Shown: piece by piece, positions 27,167-35,052 of the stretch | Position numbering within the stretch: position 1 is the stretch's first letter | Layout of the letters: the number at the start of each line of letters is the position of its first letter | The notes under the pieces: generated by a model | What the model saw: the letters and a program-made list of their open reading frames with translations, nothing else | Told to the model about the DNA's origin: nothing | Database searches by the model: none | Made by a program: the position numbers and the translations under genes | DNA from: Streptomyces sp. TLI_171 | GTDB taxonomy: Bacteria > Actinomycetota > Actinomycetes > Streptomycetales > Streptomycetaceae | Direction: 5' to 3' | Length of the DNA stretch: 64,000 bases | NCBI RefSeq assembly: GCF_003610255.1 | Contig: NZ_RAPS01000001.1 | Coordinates: forward strand, 4,526,001 to 4,590,000

Positions 27167-29071
27167 TCAGCCGTCGAGCAGCCGGTCCAGCTCCTCGGCG
27201 GCCCGGGCCAGCGCGCTGCGGGTCGGGTCGTGCGGGCCGGTCGGCCGGTCGGGGCGCCCGGCCGGCGGCCGGTGGGCGCGGGCGGCCGCGGTGAGGCGGT
27301 CCAGCGAGGCCAGCACCCGTTCGATCACGGCCGGCTCGGGCGCCCGCCCGCCGTACCGGAGCTGGGCGGCGTACGCGGCGACCGCGCCGGACAGCCGCTC
27401 CAGCGCGGCGGTGGCGGGCAGCCACTGCTCGGCGAGCCGCCCGGCCGGGGGCGGCTCGGCCAGGCCCAGGTCCACCTGCTGCCGGGCGTCGGCCAGCGCC
27501 CGGTAGGCGGTGCGCCGCAGCCACACCTCGGCGACCGGCTCGGCGCGCACCACCGAGGCCAGGTACGCGCGGAGGGTGGCGGCGGCGGTGACGATCCTGG
27601 GCTCGATCCGGTGCGGCGGCCGCTCGGGCCACAGCAGGTAGCCGAAGACCAGCACGATCGCGCTGGCCAGCGCGGTGTCCAGGACCCGGGGCCAGAACTC
27701 GGCGGCGCCGCTCTCGCCGCCCAGCTGCACCAGGAGCAGCGCGACCGGGGTCATCACGGCGGTGTTCAGCCCGTAGTGGGCGGCCGTCGAGTACGGCAGC
27801 AGCGCCACGCACAGCGAGACGGTCACCGACAGCGCCCAGGAGTTCGTGGTCGCCGCCAGCAGCACCGCGGTCAGCGCGATGCCCAGCACCGTGCCCAGGG
27901 CGCGGCTGACCGCCCGCTGGAACACCGAGCCGAGGTCCGGCTTCAGGACGAACGCCACCGTCATCGGCACCCAGTAACTACGGCTCAGCGTCAGGCCGTT
28001 GACCACCGCCTCGGCCACCGCGACGCACAGCGCGACCCGCAGGCCGTAGCGCACCGAGCCGTGCGACAGCAGCCGGACCCGCAGCCGCCACGGGTCCGGC
28101 GGGGGAGGGGCGGCGGTGTCCAGCGGCGCCCAGCGGCCCGCGACGGTGTCGGCGGCCGCCCGCAGCGCGGTGTCGAAGGCGGTCCGGGACGGGGTGTCGG
28201 GACGCCAGTCGGGGTAGCCGGGCTCGGGGCCGCCGGTGATCTGCCGGGCCAGCGCCGCGGGCAGCGCCGCCACCTCGGGCGGGACCGGCCGCCAGGCCCA
28301 GAGCAGCCCGGCCGCGGCCTCGGTCGCGCCGAGCGCCGCCTCGTAGCTGCGGCGCAGCCACCGCAGCCGCTCCGACTCGGCCCGGCCCGGGCGGGGCGGC
28401 GGCAGCAGGTCCTGCATCTGGTTGAGCCGGCCGGTGAGCACCCGGCGGGCCGCCGCGCCGTCCGCGGTGCCGAGCGCGGCGAGCATCCCGCCGAGCGCGA
28501 GGTAGACGTCCGCGAGCGCCCGGGTGCGGGGGTCGGTGCGCACCCGGGTGCGGTAGCGCAGGCCCAGCAGCAGCACCAGCGCCGCACCGCACGGCAGCAT
28601 CGCGGGCGCCGCCCACCACGGGTGGGGGAGCGCCATCCCGCCGCCGAGCGAGGCCGACACCAGCAGCAGCATGCCGGCCGCCGAGCCGCGCGGGCCGGTC
28701 GCGGAGAGCGCGCCGCCCGCGAAGCCGACCGCGGTCAGCGCCACCCCGATCGTCAGTCCGCCCGCGCCGCGGTGCTGCAGGCCCGCCCCGATCAGCATCC
28801 CGGCGGTGGAGGCGGCCAGCGCCAGCGCGATCCGCGGCGCCCGCAGCCGCAGCGGCTCCACCCGGTCGTTCATGGTGGCGTGCATCGCCCCGAGCCCCGC
28901 GAACACCCCCAGGTCCAGCCGGCCGAACAGCAGCCCCGCCAGCAGCGGCACCGCCATTCCCACCGCCGCCCGCACCATCAGCACCCACGGCACCGCCGGT
29001 CTGGTCGGCCGCAGCGCCAACGCCCACCACGCGGCATCGCCGGAAGCACGACTGCGGCCGGGGGCTGACAC
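27167..29071 (-). CDS. FUSC-family membrane protein
   Basis: A 634-residue polytopic protein with two blocks of hydrophobic helices (about residues 30-165 and 350-480) separated by a soluble region. This duplicated arrangement is typical of the FUSC (fusaric acid resistance / YccS / ArAE) family. Segments such as LGVFAGLGAMHATMNDR and SYWVPMTVAFVLKPDLGSVFQRAVSRALGTVLG match the family consensus. Members are presumed aromatic-acid or small-molecule efflux proteins; the substrate is unknown. The start is GTG at 29071 without a clear ribosome binding site. Confidence 0.87.
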   Translation of the reverse strand: MSAPGRSRASGDAAWWALALRPTRPAVPWVLMVRAAVGMAVPLLAGLLFGRLDLGVFAGLGAMHATMNDRVEPLRLRAPRIALALAASTAGMLIGAGLQHRGAGGLTIGVALTAVGFAGGALSATGPRGSAAGMLLLVSASLGGGMALPHPWWAAPAMLPCGAALVLLLGLRYRTRVRTDPRTRALADVYLALGGMLAALGTADGAAARRVLTGRLNQMQDLLPPPRPGRAESERLRWLRRSYEAALGATEAAAGLLWAWRPVPPEVAALPAALARQITGGPEPGYPDWRPDTPSRTAFDTALRAAADTVAGRWAPLDTAAPPPPDPWRLRVRLLSHGSVRYGLRVALCVAVAEAVVNGLTLSRSYWVPMTVAFVLKPDLGSVFQRAVSRALGTVLGIALTAVLLAATTNSWALSVTVSLCVALLPYSTAAHYGLNTAVMTPVALLLVQLGGESGAAEFWPRVLDTALASAIVLVFGYLLWPERPPHRIEPRIVTAAATLRAYLASVVRAEPVAEVWLRRTAYRALADARQQVDLGLAEPPPAGRLAEQWLPATAALERLSGAVAAYAAQLRYGGRAPEPAVIERVLASLDRLTAAARAHRPPAGRPDRPTGPHDPTRSALARAAEELDRLLDG

Positions 29072-29252
29072 AGGATCACGCGCCTTCGCTGCACGGGAGG
29101 TTCGCGGCTGCTGGGCGACATTGCACGGCAGAACGGGTCTTCTCGGGCAGTTTAGCCCTCCGACCTGGCCGGAGTGGATTTCCCAACGGGTCGGCCGAGC
29201 ATGTAATGTCTTCCTCGTCGCAAGGGGAGCCGAGAGGTGCCCGGAGCAACAA

Positions 29253-29325
29253 GCCCCTATAGCTCAGTCGGTAGAGCGTCTCCATGGTAAGGAGAAGGTC
29301 TGCGGTTCGATTCCGCATGGGGGCT
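29253..29325 (+). tRNA. tRNA-Thr(GGT)
   Basis: A complete cloverleaf of 73 nt. The acceptor stem GCCCCTA pairs with TGGGGGC, the D arm is GCTC-AGTCGGTAGA-GC, the anticodon stem TCTCC/GGAGA encloses the 7-nt loop ATGGTAA with anticodon GGT, and the T arm is TGCGG-TTCGATT-CCGCA. CCA is not encoded. A TAATGT -10-like box lies about 45 bp upstream, and a strong terminator follows 10 bp downstream. Confidence 0.95.
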
Positions 29326-29334
29326 CAGATCGAG

Positions 29335-29361
29335 AAGGCCCCGCCGGCAGGCGGGGCCTTT
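29335..29361 (+). terminator. Rho-independent terminator after tRNA-Thr
   Basis: A 9-bp GC stem GGCCCCGCC (29337-29345) / GGCGGGGCC (29350-29358) with a GGCA loop is preceded by AA and followed by TTT, just downstream of the tRNA. Confidence 0.85.
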
Positions 29362-29449
29362 CGCGTTCTCCGGGGGAGGTCCTCTGGCGGGGCGGGCGCG
29401 GATGCGCTGTGATGGTGCGTCTGTCGGCCCGACCGGGGGAGGTGGCGGG

Positions 29450-30109
29450 ATGAGCGCGCGGCTCGTGGTGGCGGACGACCACCGGCTGATGGCCGAAGCC
29501 CTCGGCGCCGCCCTGCAGCAGCGGGGCCACCGGGTGCTGGGCGTCGGCGCGCCGTGCGGGGCGGTGCTGGACCTGGTGGCCGGGCGCCGTCCCGAGGTGT
29601 GCCTGCTGGGGACCGCGGACGGGCCGGACGATCCGTTCGAGCCGCTGCGGCGGCTGCGCCGGGAGCGGCCGGAGATCGCGGTCGTGGTGCTGGGCCCGTT
29701 GGGCGCGCCGGCCCGGGTGGCGGCGGCGTTCGCGGCGGGAGCGGCCGGCTACGTGCGCAGCGACGAGCGGATCGACGTGGTGGACCGGGCGATCGCCCGG
29801 GTGCGGGCGGGGGAGGCGGCGGTCGCGGTCGAGGTGCTGCGGGCCGCGTTCGAGCAACTGCTGTGGCCGGTGGCGGAGCCGGACGACGAGGCGGTGCGGC
29901 TGCTGCGGCTGCTGACCCGGCGGGAGGTGCAGGTGCTGGCCCGGATCGCGGAGGGGGAGGACACCGCGGCGATCGCCACCGCGATGCGGATCGCCCCGTC
30001 CACGGCCCGCACCCACGTGCAGCGGGTGCTCACCAAGCTCGGGGCACGGTCCCGGCTGGAGGCCGCGGCGCTCGCCGCCCGGACCGGGCTGCTCGACCAA
30101 CTGGCGTGA
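29450..30109 (+). CDS. NarL/LuxR-type response regulator with degenerate receiver domain
   Basis: A 219-residue regulator. The receiver domain starts RLVVADDHRLM (acidic pair D9, D10), but the position normally holding the phosphorylated Asp is Gly54 (VCLLGTADG), and the conserved Lys is Arg103 (AAGYVRSDE). The domain is therefore unlikely to be switched by ordinary phosphorylation. The C-terminal LuxR helix-turn-helix is intact (LLTRREVQVLARIAEGEDTAAIATAMRIAPSTARTHVQRVL). The start is ATG 29450 behind a purine-rich GGGGGAGG; an in-frame ATG at 29402 lacks this. No histidine kinase is adjacent. Its targets are unknown; a second atypical NarL-type regulator lies 1.8 kb downstream. Confidence 0.9.
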   Translation: MSARLVVADDHRLMAEALGAALQQRGHRVLGVGAPCGAVLDLVAGRRPEVCLLGTADGPDDPFEPLRRLRRERPEIAVVVLGPLGAPARVAAAFAAGAAGYVRSDERIDVVDRAIARVRAGEAAVAVEVLRAAFEQLLWPVAEPDDEAVRLLRLLTRREVQVLARIAEGEDTAAIATAMRIAPSTARTHVQRVLTKLGARSRLEAAALAARTGLLDQLA

Positions 30110-30152
30110 CACGCACGGCCGTTCGCTACCGGGCGGAGCGGGGCGGCGGAGG

Positions 30153-30158
30153 TAGGGT
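30153..30158 (+). promoter_or_regulatory. -10 box for leaderless transcript of the TIGR03086-like gene
   Basis: TAGGGT lies 7 nt before the ATG at 30166 with no Shine-Dalgarno sequence between them. Confidence 0.5.
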
Positions 30159-30165
30159 CACGGGC

Positions 30166-30729
30166 ATGACGACACAGATCAGCACCCTGCTGCAGGCGGC
30201 CGCCGACCGGACGGTGCCGGTGGTCCGGGCCCTGCCGGACGAGGCCCTGACCGGCCCGACGCCGTGCGAGGGGTACGACGTGCGCGAGTTGACCCGGCAC
30301 CTGCTCCAGGTGGTGCAGAACTTCCAGGTGCTGGCGGCGAAGGGCGACACCGACTGGTCGCAGGCCGCGCCGGAGCTGACCGGCGACTGGCGGGCGCGGT
30401 TCGCGGCGGAGACGGCGAAGCTGGTGGCCGCGTGGGGCGAGCCGGGCGCGGACCAGGGCGTGGCGGGGGCGATGGGGATGCCGGCCGGGACGGTCGGCGG
30501 GATGGCGCTGCTGGACCTCACGGTGCACGGCTGGGACCTGGCCCGGGCGGCGGGCCTGCCGTACGAGCCGGCCCCGGAGGCGGTCGCGGCGCTCGGGCCC
30601 CTGGTGGCGGACCTCGCGCCGAACGCCCGGAAGACGGGCGTGTTCGGGGAGCCGGTGGACTACGCCGGGGACGACCCGTTCGAGGCGCTGCTGGCGCTGA
30701 GCGGCCGGGACGCCGGCTGGACGGCCTGA
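30166..30729 (+). CDS. TIGR03086-like / mycothiol-dependent maleylpyruvate isomerase N-terminal (DinB-fold) protein
   Basis: A 187-residue protein with a DinB/MDMPI four-helix fold. The characteristic segments are CEGYDVRELTRHLLQVV near residues 35-50, where family members have CxxWxVxxLxxH, and a conserved H in DLTVHGWDLARAAG near 120. These histidines are the presumed metal ligands in the family. Members are metal-binding, often mycothiol- or bacillithiol-dependent enzymes of unknown substrate. The ATG at 30166 follows a TAGGGT box by 7 nt. The family call is good; the reaction is unknown. Confidence 0.85.
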   Translation: MTTQISTLLQAAADRTVPVVRALPDEALTGPTPCEGYDVRELTRHLLQVVQNFQVLAAKGDTDWSQAAPELTGDWRARFAAETAKLVAAWGEPGADQGVAGAMGMPAGTVGGMALLDLTVHGWDLARAAGLPYEPAPEAVAALGPLVADLAPNARKTGVFGEPVDYAGDDPFEALLALSGRDAGWTA

Positions 30730-30798
30730 CCGGCGGTTCGGACGGGTGGCCTATGCTCCGGAGCGAGGAACACCCGGAATGTCGCGGAGGTCGAGGGC

Positions 30799-31758
30799 AT
30801 GAGCAAGTATCTGGTCACAGGCGGGGCCGGCTACGTGGGAAGCGTGGTGGCGGCGCACCTGTTGGAGGCCGGTCACCGGGTCACGGTGCTGGACGACCTG
30901 TCGACCGGGTTCGCGGTGGGTGTGCCGGACGGTGCGGAGTTCGTGCGGGGCCGGATCCAGGACGCGGCGGAGGTGCTCGACTCCTCGTACGAGGGGGTGC
31001 TGCACTTCGCGGCGTCCTCGCAGGTCGGCGAGTCGGTGGCGGACCCGGAGAAGTACTGGCGCAACAACGTGGCGGGTTCGCTCGAACTGGTGACGGCGAT
31101 GCGCAAGGCGGGGGTCGGCACGCTGGTGTTCTCCTCGACGGCCGCGGTGTACGGGGAGCCGGAGGAGGTGCCGATCAAGGAGACCGCCCGGACGGCGCCG
31201 ACCAGCGCCTACGGGTCCACCAAGCTGGCGGTGGACCACCTGATCACCTCGGAGGCGATCGCGCACGGGCTGGCCGCGGTGAGCCTGCGCTACTTCAACG
31301 TGGCCGGGGCGTACGGCCGTTACGGCGAGCGCCACGACCCGGAGTCGCACCTGATCCCGCTGGTGTTCCAGGCCGCGCTCGGGCAGCGCCCGCACATCGC
31401 GGTGTTCGGCGAGGACTACCCGACCCCGGACGGCACCTGCATCCGCGACTACATCCACATCGCCGACCTGGCCGAGGCGCACCTGCTGGCGCTGAGCGCC
31501 GCGAAGCCCGGCGAGCACCTGATCTGCAACCTCGGCAACGGCACCGGCTTCTCGGTGCGCGAGGTGATCGAGTCCGTGAAGCGGGTCACCGGCCGGGAGA
31601 TCCCGGTGCAGATCGCCGACCGCCGCCCGGGCGACCCCGCGGTCCTGGTCGCCGCCGCCGACCGCGCCCGCGAGGCCCTCGGCTGGGAGCCCAAGCGCCC
31701 CGAACTCGACCGGATCGTCGCCGACGCCTGGGAGTTCACCCTCGCCCACCGCGCCTGA
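30799..31758 (+). CDS. galE: UDP-glucose 4-epimerase
   Basis: A 319-residue extended SDR. The NAD-binding glycine motif GGAGYVGS lies at residues 8-15 and the catalytic Y138-x-x-x-K142 (SAYGSTK) follows a Ser in FSSTAAVYGE. The late segment CIRDYIHIADLAEAH and the NLGNGTGFSV block match GalE. It interconverts UDP-glucose and UDP-galactose, and possibly the N-acetyl forms. The start is ATG at 30799 with GGAGGTCGAGGGC upstream and a TATGCT -10 box about 45 bp before. It probably feeds envelope polysaccharides; a CapD-like enzyme lies 1.1 kb downstream. Confidence 0.94.
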   Translation: MSKYLVTGGAGYVGSVVAAHLLEAGHRVTVLDDLSTGFAVGVPDGAEFVRGRIQDAAEVLDSSYEGVLHFAASSQVGESVADPEKYWRNNVAGSLELVTAMRKAGVGTLVFSSTAAVYGEPEEVPIKETARTAPTSAYGSTKLAVDHLITSEAIAHGLAAVSLRYFNVAGAYGRYGERHDPESHLIPLVFQAALGQRPHIAVFGEDYPTPDGTCIRDYIHIADLAEAHLLALSAAKPGEHLICNLGNGTGFSVREVIESVKRVTGREIPVQIADRRPGDPAVLVAAADRAREALGWEPKRPELDRIVADAWEFTLAHRA

Positions 31759-31902
31759 CCGGCCCACCCCCCGTACCCGACCCCGACCCGCGAAGTCCCT
31801 GTGTACAGGAACTTCACCAAATCCCCACGCCGCCCGGGCGTCCGCCCGTAGGCTGAGTGAGGCACCGGTGGGGGTCGGGCCACGAGCAGGGGGGCAAGGA
31901 CG

Positions 31903-32793
31903 ATGGGGCGGATTCGCGTCCTGGTGGTCGACGGCCACCGGATCTTCGCCGAGGCACTCGCGACGGCGCTGGCCGCCGAGCCCGATGTGGACGTCGGGGC
32001 GGCGGGCAGCGCGGCGGCGGCCGAACGCGCGTTGGAGCGGGCGGTGGCCGAACGCCGCCCGTACGACGTGGTGCTGGTCGACGCGGACCTCGGCGTGCAG
32101 CCGCCCGGCCGCGCCGCCACCGCCGTCCCGGCGCCCCGGCGCACTCCGGCCGCGACCTCGGCGGGAACCCCGGTCCTCGCCCAACCACGCACCGCCGCAG
32201 GTCCGCTGACGCACCATCAGGCGGACGGCGCACGCCCGCTGTCCGACGGCATCGCCCTGGTCGGCCGGGTCCGCCGGGCCCATCCGGAGCTGCGCGCCGT
32301 CCTGCTGGCCGCCGCGGACGATCCGCAGCGCGCCGTCCGCGCCCTGCAGGCGGGGGCCAACGGCTGGGTGGCGCGCGAGAGTTCGCTCGGCGCGCTGATG
32401 GCCGTGATCCGCGGAGTGCTGCGCGAGGAGACCCACCTGCCGCCCGCCCTGCTGACCGGCGTGGTCCGCGAGCTGACGTCGGCCCGCCGGGACCGCTCGG
32501 AGAGCGAGCGCCTGGTCGCCGCGCTCACCCCCCGCGAGGAGGAGGTGCTGCGCTGCATGGTCGCCGGCCTCGGCCGGCAGGCCGTCGCCGAGCGGCTGTT
32601 CCTCTCCCCGCACACCGTCCGCACCCACATGCAGAACGTCCTGGGCAAGTTGGGGGTGCACTCCACGCTCGCGGCGGTCGCGGTCGCCCGCCGGGCCGGG
32701 ATCGCCCCCTCCGAACCGCCCGGGCCGCCGGCCGTGCCCGTCCCCGTCCCCCCGCCGACCGTCGCCTCTACCGCAGGCCCCGGCGCGGGCTGA
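31903..32793 (+). CDS. NarL/LuxR-type regulator with an interrupted receiver domain
   Basis: A 296-residue regulator, about 80 residues longer than typical family members. The receiver begins VLVVDGHRIF, with Gly in place of the second acidic residue, but the phospho-acceptor Asp60 is present (VVLVDADLG). Between this strand and the next helix (IALVGRVRRAHPELRAVLL) is an insertion of about 50 Pro/Ala/Thr-rich residues (65-118). The usual Thr/Ser is Ala and the conserved Lys is Arg (GANGWVARESS). The LuxR HTH is intact (ALTPREEEVLRCMVAGLGRQAVAERLFLSPHTVRTHMQNVL), followed by a Pro-rich tail. The start is ATG 31903 with GGGGGGCAAGGA upstream. No kinase is adjacent. It is 62 bp upstream of the CapD-like gene. 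Confidence 0.9.
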   Translation: MGRIRVLVVDGHRIFAEALATALAAEPDVDVGAAGSAAAAERALERAVAERRPYDVVLVDADLGVQPPGRAATAVPAPRRTPAATSAGTPVLAQPRTAAGPLTHHQADGARPLSDGIALVGRVRRAHPELRAVLLAAADDPQRAVRALQAGANGWVARESSLGALMAVIRGVLREETHLPPALLTGVVRELTSARRDRSESERLVAALTPREEEVLRCMVAGLGRQAVAERLFLSPHTVRTHMQNVLGKLGVHSTLAAVAVARRAGIAPSEPPGPPAVPVPVPPPTVASTAGPGAG

Positions 32794-32855
32794 CCGAGCC
32801 GCGCCTTCCCCGCACGTTCCACTCCGTGAGTCGAGTCAGGGAGACCGGAGGACAG

Positions 32856-34397
32856 ATGTCGCCGAACCGCACTGTCGCACGCCCGCAGGCGTCCAGCACC
32901 CGATTGCCCGCCCAGCGGGCCGGCTCGACCGGCCTGCGCACCCTGGTCGTCGGAGCCGGCGCCGCCGGGACCGCCCTGGTCCGCGACCTGGGCCGGACCC
33001 CGGAGTTCGGGCTCACCCCGGTCGGGGTGCTCGACGACGACCCGGGGAAGGCCGGCCGGGAGGTCTCCGGCAGCCCGGTCCTCGGCCCGCTCGCCGACCT
33101 CACCGACCTCGCCCTGGCCCACGACGCCCAGGTCGTCGTGCTCGCCATCCCCGGTCTCCCGCACCAGCGGGTCCGGGAACTCGCCACCGCCGCCGCGGCA
33201 GCCGGCGCCGCCGTCCGCTACCTGCCCTCCTTCCTCTCCGCGCTGCGCCGCGAAGTGGTCGGCTCAGACATGCGCACCCTCGACGTCAACCGGCTGATCG
33301 GCCGGCACGAGGTCCACGTGGTCTCCCCGGACGTCCGCACCGTCATCGAGGGCCGCCGGGTCCTGGTGACCGGCGCCGGCGGCTCCATCGGCAGCGAACT
33401 CTGCCGCCAGGTACAGGCGTTCGGGCCCGCGGCGCTCTACATGCTCGACCACGACGAGTCCAACCTGCACCGCCTGCAGCTCGACATCTGGGGCGAGGCG
33501 CTGCTCATCGACGAGTCCCTGGTGATCGCCGACATCCGGGACCGCCCGCGGATCCAGCAGATCTTCCGCGACCTGCGCCCCGACGTGGTCTTCCACGCCG
33601 CCGCGCACAAGCACCTCCCGCTGCTGGAACGCCACCCCAGCGAGGCCGTCAAGTCGAACGTGCTCGGCACCGACCACCTGGTCGAGGCCGCGCTCGCCAC
33701 CGGCGTCGAACGCTTCGTGCTGATCTCGACCGACAAGGCCGCCGACCCGACCTCCGTGCTCGGCGCCTCCAAGCGCCTCGCCGAACTCATCGTCCAGGCC
33801 AACGCCCGGGACGCCCGCAACCTCGGCACCGGCGTCTTCGCCGCCGTCCGCTTCGGCAACGTGCTCGGCTCGCGCGGCTCGCTGCTGTCGGTGCTGGAGG
33901 AACAGCTGCGCAGCGGCGGCCCGGTGACGGTCACCCACCCCGACGTGACCCGCTTCTTCATGACCATCGAGGAGGCCGTCGGCCTGGTCCTGGAAGCCGG
34001 GCGGATGGCCGAGGGCGGCGAGGTGTTCGTCCTCGACATGGGCGAGCCGGTCCGGATCGTCGACCTGGTGCACAACTTCGCCGAACAGGTCCAGCTCGGG
34101 GCGGACGAGGTGGAGATCCGCTACACCGGTCTGCGCGCGGGCGAGAAGCTCAACGAGGCCCTGTTCTCCGACGCCGAGGAGCGCCTCCCCACCGCTCACC
34201 CCCGGATCTTCGCCACCGCCGCGGACCACGCCGCCGCCCCCGAGGACCTGGCCGGGGGCCTCACCGGCCTCTACGACGCCGCCACCGTCAACGCCGACCC
34301 CGAGGTCCGCGACCGGCTGGCCGCCCTCCTCCCCGGCTACCAGACCGCCCGCCCCAGGACCCCGGCCCTCGCCACCCCGTACCCGGACGGCTTCTGA
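32856..34397 (+). CDS. CapD/FlaA1-like nucleotide-sugar epimerase/dehydratase (short, soluble form)
   Basis: A 513-residue protein with an N-terminal Rossmann-like domain (LRTLVVGAGAAGTALVRDLG, about residues 28-160) and a C-terminal extended SDR (RRVLVTGAGGSIGSELCRQV at about 170, AAAHKHLPLLE, ISTDKAADPTSVLGASKRLAE at about 295, RFGNVLGSRGS, FFMTIEEAVGLVL). The family is UDP-GlcNAc 4,6-dehydratase or C5/C4 epimerase for capsule or O-glycan sugars. In the catalytic segment the SDR Tyr is replaced, as in FlaA1-like enzymes (Met there), here by Leu (VLGASK). The four N-terminal transmembrane helices of many PglF/CapD proteins are absent. The start is ATG 32856 after CCGGAGGACAG. It is convergent with tamR. 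Confidence 0.9.
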   Translation: MSPNRTVARPQASSTRLPAQRAGSTGLRTLVVGAGAAGTALVRDLGRTPEFGLTPVGVLDDDPGKAGREVSGSPVLGPLADLTDLALAHDAQVVVLAIPGLPHQRVRELATAAAAAGAAVRYLPSFLSALRREVVGSDMRTLDVNRLIGRHEVHVVSPDVRTVIEGRRVLVTGAGGSIGSELCRQVQAFGPAALYMLDHDESNLHRLQLDIWGEALLIDESLVIADIRDRPRIQQIFRDLRPDVVFHAAAHKHLPLLERHPSEAVKSNVLGTDHLVEAALATGVERFVLISTDKAADPTSVLGASKRLAELIVQANARDARNLGTGVFAAVRFGNVLGSRGSLLSVLEEQLRSGGPVTVTHPDVTRFFMTIEEAVGLVLEAGRMAEGGEVFVLDMGEPVRIVDLVHNFAEQVQLGADEVEIRYTGLRAGEKLNEALFSDAEERLPTAHPRIFATAADHAAAPEDLAGGLTGLYDAATVNADPEVRDRLAALLPGYQTARPRTPALATPYPDGF

Positions 34398-34439
34398 GGC
34401 GGAGGACCGGACGGCCGGGGGCCGCTGCCCTTGGCCGTA

Positions 34440-34934
34440 CTACCCGGCGCGGTCGAAGGGGGCGACCAAGTGGCGCAGGAGGGTGGCGAGTTCGGTCTGC
34501 TGGCCCGGGGCGAGCTGGGCGAGGATCTCGCGTTCGTGGGCGAGCAGGCCGGCCAGTGCCTGGTCGGCCTTGTCGCGCCCGCCGTCGGTGAGCCGGACCA
34601 GCACGCCGCGGCGGTCGTCGGGGTCGGGGAGGCGGACGACCAGGCCCTTGGTGGTGAGGCGGTCGATCCGGTTGGTCATGGTGCCGGAGGTGACCAGGGT
34701 CTGGGTGAGGAGCTGGCCGGGGGAGAGCTGGTAGGGGGAGCCGGCCCGGCGCAGCGCGGTGAGGACGTCGAACTCCCAGGGTTCGAGGCCGTGCTCGGCG
34801 AAGGCGGTGCGGCGGGCACGGTCGAGGTGCCGGGCGAGTCGGCTGACCCGGCTGAGGACCTCGAGGGGTTCCACGTCGAGGTCGGGGCGCTCTCGGCGCC
34901 ATGCTGCGACCAGGCGGTCGACCTCGTCCTCCAT
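34440..34934 (-). CDS. tamR: MarR-family regulator TamR
   Basis: A 164-residue winged-helix MarR protein with recognition region LLTQTLVTSGTMTNRIDRLTTKG and wing DPDDRRGVLVRLT. Divergently adjacent to a trans-aconitate methyltransferase gene, it matches the characterised Streptomyces coelicolor TamR, which represses tamR and tam and is released by trans-aconitate and related citrate-cycle acids. Two palindromes in the 118-bp intergenic region fit MarR operators. The start is ATG 34934, with a TACACT -10-like box just upstream and 16 bp from TTCACA on the minus strand, suggesting a short or absent leader. It is convergent with the CapD-like gene. Confidence 0.9.
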   Translation of the reverse strand: MEDEVDRLVAAWRRERPDLDVEPLEVLSRVSRLARHLDRARRTAFAEHGLEPWEFDVLTALRRAGSPYQLSPGQLLTQTLVTSGTMTNRIDRLTTKGLVVRLPDPDDRRGVLVRLTDGGRDKADQALAGLLAHEREILAQLAPGQQTELATLLRHLVAPFDRAG

Positions 34935-34970
34935 GACGATCAGTGTATCGGGGGATGTGTCGATGTGAAG

Positions 34971-34988
34971 TCTCTTGACATCAAGAGA
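34971..34988. promoter_or_regulatory. TamR operator 1 (perfect palindrome)
   Basis: TCTCTTGACATCAAGAGA is a perfect inverted repeat of 8-bp arms around CA, typical of MarR-family operators. It lies upstream of tamR. Confidence 0.85.
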
Positions 34989-35017
34989 TAACAAAGGAAC
35001 TCTCGGTGAAACAGAGT

Positions 35018-35035
35018 TATCTTGACATCGAGATA
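35018..35035. promoter_or_regulatory. TamR operator 2 (near-perfect palindrome)
   Basis: TATCTTGACATCGAGATA has the same TTGACAT core with one mismatched arm position. Its centre is 47 bp from operator 1 and 18 bp before the tam start, where bound TamR would block the tam promoter or early elongation. Confidence 0.85.
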
Positions 35036-35052
35036 CTTTTCGGAGGTTCGCC

